A DNA stretch of 64,000 nt, taken from positions 1 through 64,000 of the forward strand of contig NZ_JAFZKX010000006.1 in assembly GCF_017551775.1 (NCBI RefSeq), read 5' to 3'. The DNA is from Fibrobacter sp. Its GTDB lineage: Bacteria > Fibrobacterota > Fibrobacteria > Fibrobacterales > Fibrobacteraceae. Both the position numbers and the translations under genes were made by a program. The notes below the pieces were generated by a model. That model did not search any database. It saw nothing but the letters and a program-made list of their open reading frames with translations, and was not told the DNA's origin. This document shows positions 18,053 to 26,275 of this stretch, piece after piece; positions within the stretch are counted from its first letter, which is position 1; every line of letters starts with the position of its first letter.

Positions 18053-19189
18053 TTACCTGTCAATTTCGGGAATGACCGGGTCGAGGGTTGCCATGATGGT
18101 CACGAGGTCGGATATCTTGTGGCCCTGCGCCATCTTGTTGAGCGCTGCGATATGCGGGAAGCTGGGGCCGCGCGTGTGGATGCGGTAGGGCTTCTCGCCG
18201 GTCGTTGCCGCCACCACGTAGGTGGCGTACAGGCCTTTCGCCGTCTCGATTTCGCTGTAGTAGCGGCCCTCGGGGAGTCGCACCGGTTTTTCCTTGCTGC
18301 GCCAAGGTCCTTCCTTCGGGAACTTTTCGACACACTGGCGCAGGATTTTCATGGATTCGTGTATTTCGGCAATGCGGATCTTGTAACGGTCGTAGCAGTC
18401 GCCGTTCTGGAATGTCGGAATTTCGAAATCGAACTGGTCGTAGATGCTGTACGGGTTGGCGCGACGCACGTCGAATTCGACGCCGCTTGCGCGCAGCACC
18501 GGGCCCGAGCATCCGTAAGCGATGGCGTCTTCCTTGCTGAGCACGCCGATGCCGATGCTGCGTTCAAGCACGATGATGTTCTTGGAGAGGAACCTCTCGT
18601 AGTCGCGCATCGTGTCTTCGAGGTGGTCGAGGAACGCCTTCACGCGCGGGATGAAGGTATCGGGCACGTCGGCGCGGCTTCCACCCGGCCTGAAGTAGTT
18701 CGTGGTGAGTCGCGAACCCGTGACTTCTTCGAGGATGTCGTGAATCATCTCGCGTTCCTTGAACCCGAACAGCAGGCAGGTTTGCCCGCCGAGGTCGCCG
18801 CCGAAGCAGCCGTAGAACACGAGGTGCGATGCGATGCGGCCCAGTTCCTGGAGCATCACGCGGATGTATTCGCCCTTCTCGGGCACACCTACGTTCATGC
18901 CTTTTTCAAGTGCAATCACGACGCCTAGGTTGTTTTGGATGGCCGTGAGGTAGTCCTGGCGGTCGGAAAGCGCGATGTACTGCAGGTAGCTCATCGATTC
19001 CGCCTGCTTTTCCATGCCGCGGTGGATGTAGCCGAAATGCGGGACGACTTCGACGATGGTCTCGCCGTCCATGCGCAGCGCAAGGCGGAGCGCACCGTGC
19101 GTACTCGGGTGCTGGGGACCCATGTTGATGAAAAATTCTTCGGTATTGGTTTCGCGCTGGAGGCGGAATCCTGGAGGCAGACTCGGCAT
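18053..19189 (-). CDS. nuoD: NADH-quinone oxidoreductase subunit D (49 kDa type)
   Basis: Quinone-binding subunit related to the large subunit of NiFe hydrogenases, 378 residues. It has NMGPQHPSTHGALRL near the N-terminus with the quinone-site His, the HRGMEK segment, and the C-terminal SPSFPH-like strand RGPSFPHIAAL and DLVTIMATLDPVIPEIDR. It is a separate gene, not fused to nuoC as in enterobacteria; its ATG shares one base with the stop of the nuoBC gene. Confidence 0.95.
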   Translation of the reverse strand: MPSLPPGFRLQRETNTEEFFINMGPQHPSTHGALRLALRMDGETIVEVVPHFGYIHRGMEKQAESMSYLQYIALSDRQDYLTAIQNNLGVVIALEKGMNVGVPEKGEYIRVMLQELGRIASHLVFYGCFGGDLGGQTCLLFGFKEREMIHDILEEVTGSRLTTNYFRPGGSRADVPDTFIPRVKAFLDHLEDTMRDYERFLSKNIIVLERSIGIGVLSKEDAIAYGCSGPVLRASGVEFDVRRANPYSIYDQFDFEIPTFQNGDCYDRYKIRIAEIHESMKILRQCVEKFPKEGPWRSKEKPVRLPEGRYYSEIETAKGLYATYVVAATTGEKPYRIHTRGPSFPHIAALNKMAQGHKISDLVTIMATLDPVIPEIDR

Positions 19190-20448
19190 TATACGGGCCT
19201 CCTGATCATTTGCGGGTGGGTGAAGTCCTTGCGCAGGGGGTAACCCACGAAGTCCTTGTCGAGGAATATGCGGCGCTGGTCCGGATGGCCTTCGAAGTTG
19301 ATGCCGAACATGTCGTACACTTCGCGTTCCTTGACTTCGGCGCCCGGGTACAGGTGGCTGATGCTCTTGACGCTTGCGAGGAGCGACGTCGGGCGCTTCT
19401 CCTCGGGGATGCTGAAGTTCTTCTTCATCTGTACGCAGAGGAAGAGCTTGTGGCCGTGCTTCAGGCTGCGCAGCATCGTCACCATGTCGAAGTGGTCGTC
19501 GTAGTCGATGGCGGTCACGTCAATGAGGTAGTCCATGGCGAACTCGGGAGAATTCTTCACGAACTCGACGATGGGGAGGTAGTCCTCGGGTTCCACCATC
19601 ACTTCGAGCGGACGGTCGGCGGGAAGTGCCGCCACCACGTCTTCAATCGGGTCTTCGCTGTGCGTGTGCACCGTTACGTTCGGGAACTTCTCGCGCAGTT
19701 TGGCGAAAATCTCGGATTGCGTGAGGCCGAACCTGTTGAAGGGAACGCGCGGCACTTCCGGGAAGTCTTCCTTCTTTACGCGGATGGGCTTGAAGCTGGA
19801 CTTGTAATCCGGGTGTTCTTCCTTGAACTTCGCGCGGGCCTCGGCCATCTCCTCGTCCTTCATCTCTTCGAGGGCGGCCCATGTCTTCGCCGCTTCGCGG
19901 TAGCGGTCCATGGTGGAGACGTCCTTCGGGTTGCCTTCGTGCCACGGGTTGCGGCAGGTTTCCTTCAGGATTTTTTCGCGCAGGGTCAAAAGCCCGTGGA
20001 AAAGCGCTTCGGGGCGCGGCGGGCAACCGGGGACGAACACGTCGACCGGAATCAGGTTCTGCGCACCGCGGACGACGGCGTAGTTGTCGTAGATGAACGG
20101 TCCGCCGCTGATGGTGCATGCGCCCATCGCGATTGCGTACTTGGGCCCGGGAATCTGTTCCCAGAGCATCTGGATGGCGGGGGCCATGCGGCGGGTGATC
20201 GTACCCGCGAGGATAAAGAGGTCGGCCTGGCGCGGGGAGGCACGGAACACTTCGGAGCCGAAGCGGGCGATGTCGTAGCGTGCCATGGAGCTGCTCATCA
20301 TTTCGATGGCGCAGCAGCTAGTACCGTAGGTCAGGGGCCAGATGGAATTCGCTCGTGCCCAGTTCACCACGTAGTCGATGGCGTTCACGACGTACTTGCC
20401 GCCGGGAACCGGGTCGAGTATCTTGGGGGCGAAGTTGATTATTCCCAT
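19189..20448 (-). CDS. nuoBC: Fused NADH-quinone oxidoreductase subunits B and C
   Basis: A single 419-residue frame joins NuoB and NuoC. Residues ~1-170 are NuoB: the four ligands of the terminal cluster N2 are visible as the Cys pair in TSCCAIEMM, the Cys of MGACTISGG, and the Cys of PGCPPRPEA. A charged linker rich in Lys, Glu and Asp covers ~170-250. Residues ~255-419 are NuoC: the DVTAIDY strand, YPGAEVKEREVYDMFGINF and PLRKDF are the usual signatures. There is no stop or frameshift at the junction. NuoC is usually separate or fused to NuoD, so this order is uncommon. It overlaps nuoA by ten bases. Confidence 0.93.
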   Translation of the reverse strand: MGIINFAPKILDPVPGGKYVVNAIDYVVNWARANSIWPLTYGTSCCAIEMMSSSMARYDIARFGSEVFRASPRQADLFILAGTITRRMAPAIQMLWEQIPGPKYAIAMGACTISGGPFIYDNYAVVRGAQNLIPVDVFVPGCPPRPEALFHGLLTLREKILKETCRNPWHEGNPKDVSTMDRYREAAKTWAALEEMKDEEMAEARAKFKEEHPDYKSSFKPIRVKKEDFPEVPRVPFNRFGLTQSEIFAKLREKFPNVTVHTHSEDPIEDVVAALPADRPLEVMVEPEDYLPIVEFVKNSPEFAMDYLIDVTAIDYDDHFDMVTMLRSLKHGHKLFLCVQMKKNFSIPEEKRPTSLLASVKSISHLYPGAEVKEREVYDMFGINFEGHPDQRRIFLDKDFVGYPLRKDFTHPQMIRRPV

Positions 20449-20819
20449 TTGAGGATACCTTTTTTCCAGGCGTATGCGAGGCCGGAAACGAGGATGGCTA
20501 TGAAAATCGCAAGGTCAACAAGGACGATGACGGGCGAGAGCGCCGTATGCCCTGCCATGATTTCCTTGAAGTTCATCATGACGGGGAAGAGGAACAGCGC
20601 TTCGATGTCGAACACGAGGAACAGGAGAGCGAACAGGTAGTAGCCCACCTTGAACTGGATACGGGCGTTGCCGATGGTCTCCATGCCGCATTCGTAGGGC
20701 GCCATCTTGTTCTTGGTATTCTTGGTCCTGTAGCCGAGCAAAAGCCCGACGACGGTCGCCGCCGCGGCGATGAACGCGCCCAGGAACAAGAAGATGGATA
20801 GGATGATGTATTCAGACAT
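20439..20819 (-). CDS. nuoA: NADH-quinone oxidoreductase subunit A
   Basis: Small membrane subunit at the junction of the two complex I arms, 126 residues with three helices. The KMAPYECGMETIGNARIQFKVGYYLFALLFLVFDIEALFLFP pattern (read in parts) is diagnostic: the ECG loop with its Cys near the quinone site, and FDIE in the second helix. It is the first nuo gene, 47 bases after the orphan gene upstream. Confidence 0.95.
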   Translation of the reverse strand: MSEYIILSIFLFLGAFIAAAATVVGLLLGYRTKNTKNKMAPYECGMETIGNARIQFKVGYYLFALLFLVFDIEALFLFPVMMNFKEIMAGHTALSPVIVLVDLAIFIAILVSGLAYAWKKGILKWE

Positions 20820-20866
20820 AATTACAGGTCACTAGTTGTTGGTCTATAGTCCTTAGCCATTTTACA

Positions 20867-21457
20867 TTAGTAGAAGTTCTGCAGTTCCTGTACCGTCCCG
20901 AAGAGCGTGTTGCCTATCTGGAAGCGGTCGATGATGTGCTTGAAGAGGTCCTTGAATTCCTCGATGGTCGCGTTGTTCATCGCGGTGAGCTTTTCCTGGA
21001 TGGAACTCACGAAACCGGAATTCATGGGCTTGGCCTTCATGTCTTGCATGGAGCCGCTCCACTGCTGCAGGATGCGGTCGGTTTCCATTCGCGCGATGAT
21101 ATAGCGGGTCGTGGAAAGCAGTTCCTGCAAAAAATGCACGAGGAAGATTTCCTCTTGCAAAATACCCCAGCGCTTGTCCTTGGAGTAGAGCGTGGCGATG
21201 TCGGCCTTGCCGTAGAAGACGGCGGCCTGCGCATATTCGAGGCATGTCTTGAGCACGCGGTCGAGACGGTTGATTTCCTGGGCGAGGTTCTTGAACCAGT
21301 CGAGGTTCATGGCCGAACCGTCAATATCGCCCTTGGCGTCGAGCGGCATCACTGCACGGAAGGCGTAGTACACCTCCTCATAGTAGCGGTTGCGCATGCG
21401 GCAGTTGAACGCGCGGTTCTTGAGGGTGTAGTCGCTGTGGTGCAGTGGAGTTATCAT
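20867..21457 (-). CDS. Unknown helical protein between rel and nuoA
   Basis: I do not recognise this 196-residue protein. It has no signal peptide or membrane segment and is rich in Glu, Lys, Leu, Tyr and Phe in an alpha-helical pattern. A segment near residue 60 (EINRLDRVLKTCLEYAQAA) and another near 150 (AMNNATIEEFKDLFKHIIDRF) look amphipathic. Its ATG overlaps the TGA of rel (ATGA), so it is translated with rel, and nuoA follows after 47 bases. The position suggests a link between the stringent response gene and the respiratory operon, but this is only context. A longer frame into rel is rejected. Confidence 0.55.
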   Translation of the reverse strand: MITPLHHSDYTLKNRAFNCRMRNRYYEEVYYAFRAVMPLDAKGDIDGSAMNLDWFKNLAQEINRLDRVLKTCLEYAQAAVFYGKADIATLYSKDKRWGILQEEIFLVHFLQELLSTTRYIIARMETDRILQQWSGSMQDMKAKPMNSGFVSSIQEKLTAMNNATIEEFKDLFKHIIDRFQIGNTLFGTVQELQNFY

Positions 21458-23592
21458 GCCTTGGAAACCTCCCTCACGCCTGAAATCTGTTTGATCTTCG
21501 TGATGATGGAATCGACTTGTTCCTTGCGGAACGCCTTGAACTCCATGCGGATGCGGCCCGTGGATTGCGCGCTTGCCACGCTCATGCGGTCGAGTGACAC
21601 GTCGGAACCCTTGAGCTGCTCGAGCACGTCGAGGGTGATGTTCTTGCGGTTGTCGGTGTCGATGGTGAGGTGCGTCATGAACGGCTTGGAAACGTCGGCG
21701 CTCCATGCGACCGCAATCTGCTGCTCGACGGGGAAGTCCTTCAAGTTCGGGCAGTTCCTGTTGTGCACCTCGATGCCTATCTTGGGCCTGAGGATGCCTA
21801 CGATTTCATCGCCGGGAAGCGGGGCGCAGCAGTCTGCGAAGTGGATGACGAGACTCGTCTCCTGCCCGATTTGCAGGGGCATTTCTTCGGGGATGGCCCT
21901 CTTGTCGTTTCCGAAGATGGGGAAGAACCTGAGCGACATTTCCTTGGGGAGAGCGTTTCCGCCCGAAAGGAACCTGTGGATGTCCTGCAGGGGCAGTTCG
22001 CCCTGTCCGATGCGCTCGAAGAAGTCGTCCATGGAGAGCGTGCCGAAGTACCTGCGGATTTCGTCTTCGCTGGGGCGCTTGTCCTTCTCGATTTTCGCGA
22101 TTCTGAGTTCGCGCGTCCAGATTTCCTTGCCGAGGCTCATCGACTGCTGGATAATGCTGGTCTTCATCCAGCGGCGCAGTTCCTGCTTCGCCTTTACCGT
22201 CTTCACGATGTCGAGCCATTCGGGGCTCGGTTCCTGGTGCGGGCTCTTAAGTATCTGGATGGTAGCGCCGTGCGTCACGACCTTGTCGAGACTCACCACC
22301 TCGTCGTTGATGCGGGCGCCGATACAGTGGAGCCCGAGTTCCGTGTGGATGGCGAACGCGAAGTCGAGGACGGTCGAACCTTCGGGCAGTTCGATGGAAG
22401 CGCCCTTCGGGGTGAACACCGTCATGCCGTCGGGCTTCAAGTCCACCTTCAAGAAGTCGAGGTATTCCTTGGAGTCCGAGATTTCGGACTGCAACTTCAC
22501 CATGTGGTCGAGCCACGCGAGCTCTTCGCCCTCGTGCTGGGTTTCCATCTTGTAGGCCCAGTGCGCGGCGAAACCCTTTTCGGCGGTGAGGTCCATGTCC
22601 TTCGTGCGGATCTGGACTTCCACCATCTTGTTCTCCGGTCCGATGACCGTGGTGTGGATGCTCTGGTAGAGGTTCGGCTTCGGCGTCGCGATGTAGTCCT
22701 TGAAGCGGCTCTGCATCGGGGTCCACAGGTTGTGGACGTACCCGAGCGCGAGGTAGCATTCGGGAATGGTTTCTACGATGATGCGGATGGCGAAGATATC
22801 GAAAATGTCGTCGAACTGGCAGTCGCGGCTGAGCATCTTGTTGTAGATGCTGTAGATGTTCTTGGTGCGGCCCTGGATGGTGCAGTCGAAGTCTTCGAGC
22901 GCCATCTTGATTTGCAGAGGGCCGATTACGGACTGCACGTACTTTTCGCGCCTCTCTTTGTTCTCGATGAGCGCGTCGACGATTTTCTGGTATTCGTCCG
23001 GATTGACGTACTTGAAACTCAGGTCTTCGAGTTCGGTCTTCAGCTTGTATAGACCGAACCTATGGGTGAGGGGCACGTATATGTCGAGCGTTTCCTGCGC
23101 GATGGAGCGGCGCTTCTCGGGTTTCATGTACCGCATGGTACGCATGTTGTGGATGCGGTCTGCGATTTTGATCATGATGACCCGCGGGTCCTTGGCCATC
23201 GCGGTGATGAGCTTGCGGTATGTCTCCGCCTTCTGCGCGGTCTTGTTCTGTTCCTGGGCCGCGGTAATCTTCGTGACGGCGTCCACCATGAACGCGGTGT
23301 CTTCGCCGAATTCCCGTGCGATTTCTGCGAGCGTGTGCTGCGTGTCTTCGACAACGTCGTGCAGGAGTCCCGCGAGTACGGTGGACTGGTCCTGCTGGAG
23401 TTCGGCTAGAATCTTGGCGACTTCGTAGGGATGCTCGGTGTAGGGCATCCCGCTCTTGCGGTATTGCCCGTCGTGGGCGTCGGCGATAAAGGCAACGGCT
23501 TTCTCCAGGACCCGGCGATCAAGGTTCGGGTTCTTCTTGATGAGCACGTCGACAATGTGCTCCTGATTCGATGTCAGGTTCACTGTTTCCAT
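21454..23592 (-). CDS. rel: RelA/SpoT-family (p)ppGpp synthetase/hydrolase
   Basis: A long RSH enzyme of 712 residues that makes and likely degrades the alarmone (p)ppGpp. In order: an HD hydrolase domain with His54 in YTEHPYEVA, the HD pair at His78-Asp79 in LLHDVVEDT, and KIADRIHNMRTM; a synthetase domain with RFKDYIATPKPN and YQSIHTT; a TGS domain starting at MTVFTPKG; a helical/zinc-finger-like stretch with CCAPLPGDEIVG; and a C-terminal ACT domain. The intact HD residues argue for a bifunctional Rel rather than a synthetase-only RelA. It begins the minus-strand run that continues into the orphan gene and the nuo operon. Confidence 0.93.
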   Translation of the reverse strand: METVNLTSNQEHIVDVLIKKNPNLDRRVLEKAVAFIADAHDGQYRKSGMPYTEHPYEVAKILAELQQDQSTVLAGLLHDVVEDTQHTLAEIAREFGEDTAFMVDAVTKITAAQEQNKTAQKAETYRKLITAMAKDPRVIMIKIADRIHNMRTMRYMKPEKRRSIAQETLDIYVPLTHRFGLYKLKTELEDLSFKYVNPDEYQKIVDALIENKERREKYVQSVIGPLQIKMALEDFDCTIQGRTKNIYSIYNKMLSRDCQFDDIFDIFAIRIIVETIPECYLALGYVHNLWTPMQSRFKDYIATPKPNLYQSIHTTVIGPENKMVEVQIRTKDMDLTAEKGFAAHWAYKMETQHEGEELAWLDHMVKLQSEISDSKEYLDFLKVDLKPDGMTVFTPKGASIELPEGSTVLDFAFAIHTELGLHCIGARINDEVVSLDKVVTHGATIQILKSPHQEPSPEWLDIVKTVKAKQELRRWMKTSIIQQSMSLGKEIWTRELRIAKIEKDKRPSEDEIRRYFGTLSMDDFFERIGQGELPLQDIHRFLSGGNALPKEMSLRFFPIFGNDKRAIPEEMPLQIGQETSLVIHFADCCAPLPGDEIVGILRPKIGIEVHNRNCPNLKDFPVEQQIAVAWSADVSKPFMTHLTIDTDNRKNITLDVLEQLKGSDVSLDRMSVASAQSTGRIRMEFKAFRKEQVDSIITKIKQISGVREVSKA

Positions 23593-23789
23593 CGCACATA
23601 ATTATATCTAAAAATGCGCTTCTTGGAATGTGAAATCTGGTTAAATAAGCGAAAAATAAGGCATTTTCACGCATTTGTTGTAAATAGAAACAACGCTTTA
23701 TGAAAAAAACGGAAAAAAACTTTTTAAATGTTTTTATTTTATGTTCACTCATTGGGTCGAATTCCTCGGCCCAAAAAATGGGGTTGGTT

Positions 23790-25364
23790 ATGAATAAACG
23801 GAAATCATTATTTCCGGTGGCTCTTGTTGCCATCGGTTTATGGGCGTGCGGAGAAAACGAAAACGCAAACGTAGGCCCAGAAAGTTGCATCACACCAGAA
23901 TGCCTAGCGGAGCAGGAAAATAATCCTGCGAGTTCGGCGACTGTGCCTTTGTCGGAGGAGACTGTGTCTTCTTCGTCGTTTACGGGCCCGGAGCCGCATT
24001 ATCTGGGGGATCAGGATTCCACGAAGGATACGACACAGCAGTCGATGTCTTCGAGCAGCGTTCTTCCGCTGGTTTCGTCGAGCTCGATTGCCGTTCCCGT
24101 CTCGAGTTCTGCCCTTGTCGCAAGCTCCAGTTCCAGGCATCATAGGAGTTCCAGTTCGTCTGACGTTCCGCCTGTGGCGTCCAGTTCCAGCGCGGTCGTG
24201 CAGAAATCCGGCGACTTCGTGGAAGACCACCGCAGCGAATGCCAGATTGGCAACATTCCTACGAGTGTGAACAACGCGAAGCTGCCTGACCCGTTCATGG
24301 GTCTTGACGGCAAGCGTATTTCTTCGAAGGCCGACTGGAAGTGCCGTCGCGAAGAAATCGGCGCGATGTACGAAAAAATCATGTTCGGTACCAAGCCGCG
24401 CAATCCCGAGAAGGTCGAAGGTAGCTATTCCGGCGGAAAGCTCACCATCAAAGTGACCGACAAGGGCAAGTCCGGCTCGTTCTCCGTGAAAATCAGCAAC
24501 GCGGGTACCAAGGACAATCCGAAGCCGGCCCTCATCGGGTTTGGCGGCGGCATGATGGGCGGTTGCGGAAGCCTCGGCAATGCGACCAACGGCCTCGATA
24601 TCGCCATGATCACGTTCAACCCGGACGATGTCGCTCCCGAAAGCGGTGGCGGCATGTTCTTCCAGCTTTATAACGGTGGCCAGGGCACCATCATCGCGTG
24701 GGCCTGGGGCGTGAGCCGCATTATCGACGCTCTCGAAAATACTCCCGAAGCGGGTATCGACGTGAAGCACCTCGCCATGACGGGCTGCTCCCGCTGGGGC
24801 AAGGGCACTCTCGCCGTCGGTGCGTTCGACGAACGTATCGCGCTTACCATCCCGCAGGAATCCGGTTCCGGTGGCGCCTCCCTTTGGCGCGTCGGTGCGC
24901 AGGTGAACAAGCAGAAGGGCAAGCAGTTCGTGCAGGGCCTGAACAGCGCCGCTACCGAAGGCAAGTGGATGATTTCGAGCTTCAAGAACTACGACGGCAA
25001 GGAAAATACGCTTCCGTTCGACCAGCACATGTTGGTGGCCATGGTCGCCCCGCGTGCGCTCCTCGTCATCGACAACGCCGGCCAGGAATGGCTGGGCGAA
25101 GTGCCTTCGAACTACTGCGGGCAGGCTTCGAAGGAAGTGTTCGACGCCCTCGGCGTGAGCGAAAATTACACCTATACCCAGGAAGGCGGGCATGGCCATT
25201 GCCAGCTCCCGAACGGACAGTTCGATGAGGTCAAGGACTTCATCAACAAGTTCCTGCTGGGCAAGGATGCTAAGACCGGCAAGATAGACTACACCAAGAA
25301 TACTCAGACGATTAACTTCAGCAAGTCTGAATGGATTGATTGGACGACGCCGAATCTTAATTAG
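23790..25364 (+). CDS. CE15-type 4-O-methyl-glucuronoyl methylesterase lipoprotein
   Basis: Cleaves ester bonds between glucuronoxylan and lignin alcohols. The 524-residue product has a lipoprotein signal (lipobox LWAC, Cys at residue 17), so it is membrane anchored. Residues ~35-135 are a low-complexity linker with repeated runs of four or five Ser, typical of Fibrobacter exported enzymes. The alpha/beta-hydrolase domain follows: the nucleophile Ser lies in GCSRWGKG (~residue 333), the CE15 signature, followed by PQESGSGG; the catalytic His is in GGHGHCQLP (~467). Start at 23790 rather than 23700, because only this puts the signal peptide at the N-terminus. It is divergent from rel; 197 bases separate them. 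Confidence 0.85.
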   Translation: MNKRKSLFPVALVAIGLWACGENENANVGPESCITPECLAEQENNPASSATVPLSEETVSSSSFTGPEPHYLGDQDSTKDTTQQSMSSSSVLPLVSSSSIAVPVSSSALVASSSSRHHRSSSSSDVPPVASSSSAVVQKSGDFVEDHRSECQIGNIPTSVNNAKLPDPFMGLDGKRISSKADWKCRREEIGAMYEKIMFGTKPRNPEKVEGSYSGGKLTIKVTDKGKSGSFSVKISNAGTKDNPKPALIGFGGGMMGGCGSLGNATNGLDIAMITFNPDDVAPESGGGMFFQLYNGGQGTIIAWAWGVSRIIDALENTPEAGIDVKHLAMTGCSRWGKGTLAVGAFDERIALTIPQESGSGGASLWRVGAQVNKQKGKQFVQGLNSAATEGKWMISSFKNYDGKENTLPFDQHMLVAMVAPRALLVIDNAGQEWLGEVPSNYCGQASKEVFDALGVSENYTYTQEGGHGHCQLPNGQFDEVKDFINKFLLGKDAKTGKIDYTKNTQTINFSKSEWIDWTTPNLN

Positions 25365-25396
25365 AATCTCCCGATATAACTCCTGATAAAATCGGG

Positions 25397-25425
25397 CGGG
25401 GCTGGGCAACCGGCCCCGTTTTTTT
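25397..25425 (+). terminator. Terminator after the CE15 gene
   Basis: A nine-pair stem (CGGGGCTGG with CCGGCCCCG, allowing one T-G pair, loop GCAA) is followed by TTTTTTT. Confidence 0.8.
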
Positions 25426-25487
25426 GACCGCTCACGCTACGTTTAAGGTATTGAATTACTCCGGTATGCGTTCGCTCTCGCCTCCGA

Positions 25488-25507
25488 CGGCTTGTTAATA
25501 CAAGCCG
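25488..25507. repeat. Short perfect inverted repeat in the intergenic region
   Basis: CGGCTTGT and ACAAGCCG pair around a TAAT loop, in the 243 bases between the CE15 and thrH genes. There is no T-run next to it, so it is not an obvious terminator. The rest of this gap shows only two terminators and no gene. Confidence 0.4.
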
Positions 25508-25554
25508 CCTACGGCTCACGGATAATTCGGGTTTCTCGCTCGACGCCTTGCCAA

Positions 25555-25584
25555 CAAAAAAGCGGCCCGGTGTTAGCGGGTCGC
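25555..25584 (-). terminator. Terminator of thrH
   Basis: On the minus strand the stem GCGACCCG/CGGGCCGC (one G-U pair, seven-base loop) is followed by TTTTTT, 24 bases past the thrH stop. Confidence 0.75.
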
Positions 25585-25607
25585 GATTGCAATAGTGCTC
25601 GGCCTTA

Positions 25608-26225
25608 TTACAGCTTTTCTTGGAACTGGTGGAACTTTTCGAGGAGTTCCGCGTAGGTCTTGGTGGCTTCGAGCTGCGGGAACTGTGCCACGATGGAGTC
25701 CGGTGCGCAGAAGAAGCAGCCCTTGTCTGCCTGCTTGAGCATGCCCGTGTCGTTGAAGGAATCTCCGCTCGCGAACACCTTGAAGTTCAGTTCCTGCAGG
25801 TGCTTCACGACCTTCGTCTTCTGGTCGCTCATGCGCAGGTGATACCCCTTGATCATGTCGTTTTCCACAACCAGGTTGTGGCAGAAGATGGTCGGGAATC
25901 CGAGGTTCTTCATGATGGGGTAGGCGAATTCCTGGAATGTGTCCGAAAGAATGATTACCTGGGCTTCGTCACGGAGCTTGTCCATGAAGTCGCGGGCGCC
26001 GTCGAGCAGGCCGAGGTTCGCGATGACGTTCTGGATGTCGGAGAGCTTGATGTTTTCGCGGTCGAGGATGGCGATGCGGCCCTTCATGAGCACGTCGTAG
26101 TCGGGGATGTCGCGGGTAGTGAGGCGCAGGTCCGCGATGCCCGTCTTTTCGGCGACGGCGATCCAGATTTCGGGGGCAAGGACTCCTTCAAGGTCCAGGG
26201 TGACGACACATTGTTTCGTGAACAT
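25608..26225 (-). CDS. thrH: ThrH-like phosphoserine phosphatase / homoserine phosphotransferase
   Basis: A HAD-family enzyme of 205 residues. In Pseudomonas, ThrH removes phosphate from phosphoserine and can pass it to homoserine. The sequence matches ThrH closely in my memory: the N-terminal LDLEGVLAPEIWIAVAEKTGI (read in parts), TTRDIPDYDVLMKGR, ILSDTFQEFAYPIMKNLGFPT and ASGDSFNDTGMLKQA are nearly the same. Motif I is DLE (nucleophile Asp plus Glu), motif II Ser-Asp, and the acidic motif GDSFND. It sits 50 bases downstream of hslO on the same strand. It may supply serine synthesis, as no serB is visible here. Confidence 0.88.
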   Translation of the reverse strand: MFTKQCVVTLDLEGVLAPEIWIAVAEKTGIADLRLTTRDIPDYDVLMKGRIAILDRENIKLSDIQNVIANLGLLDGARDFMDKLRDEAQVIILSDTFQEFAYPIMKNLGFPTIFCHNLVVENDMIKGYHLRMSDQKTKVVKHLQELNFKVFASGDSFNDTGMLKQADKGCFFCAPDSIVAQFPQLEATKTYAELLEKFHQFQEKL

Positions 26226-26275
26226 AATTAGTGACTTGTGGCTAGTGGTTGGTGGGAAATGCTAGGCATTTCACA

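Noticed and set aside
25425-25607. A tRNA or small RNA in the gap between the CE15 and thrH genes
   Set aside because: No cloverleaf or known RNA motif could be traced; only two terminators and a short inverted repeat are seen.
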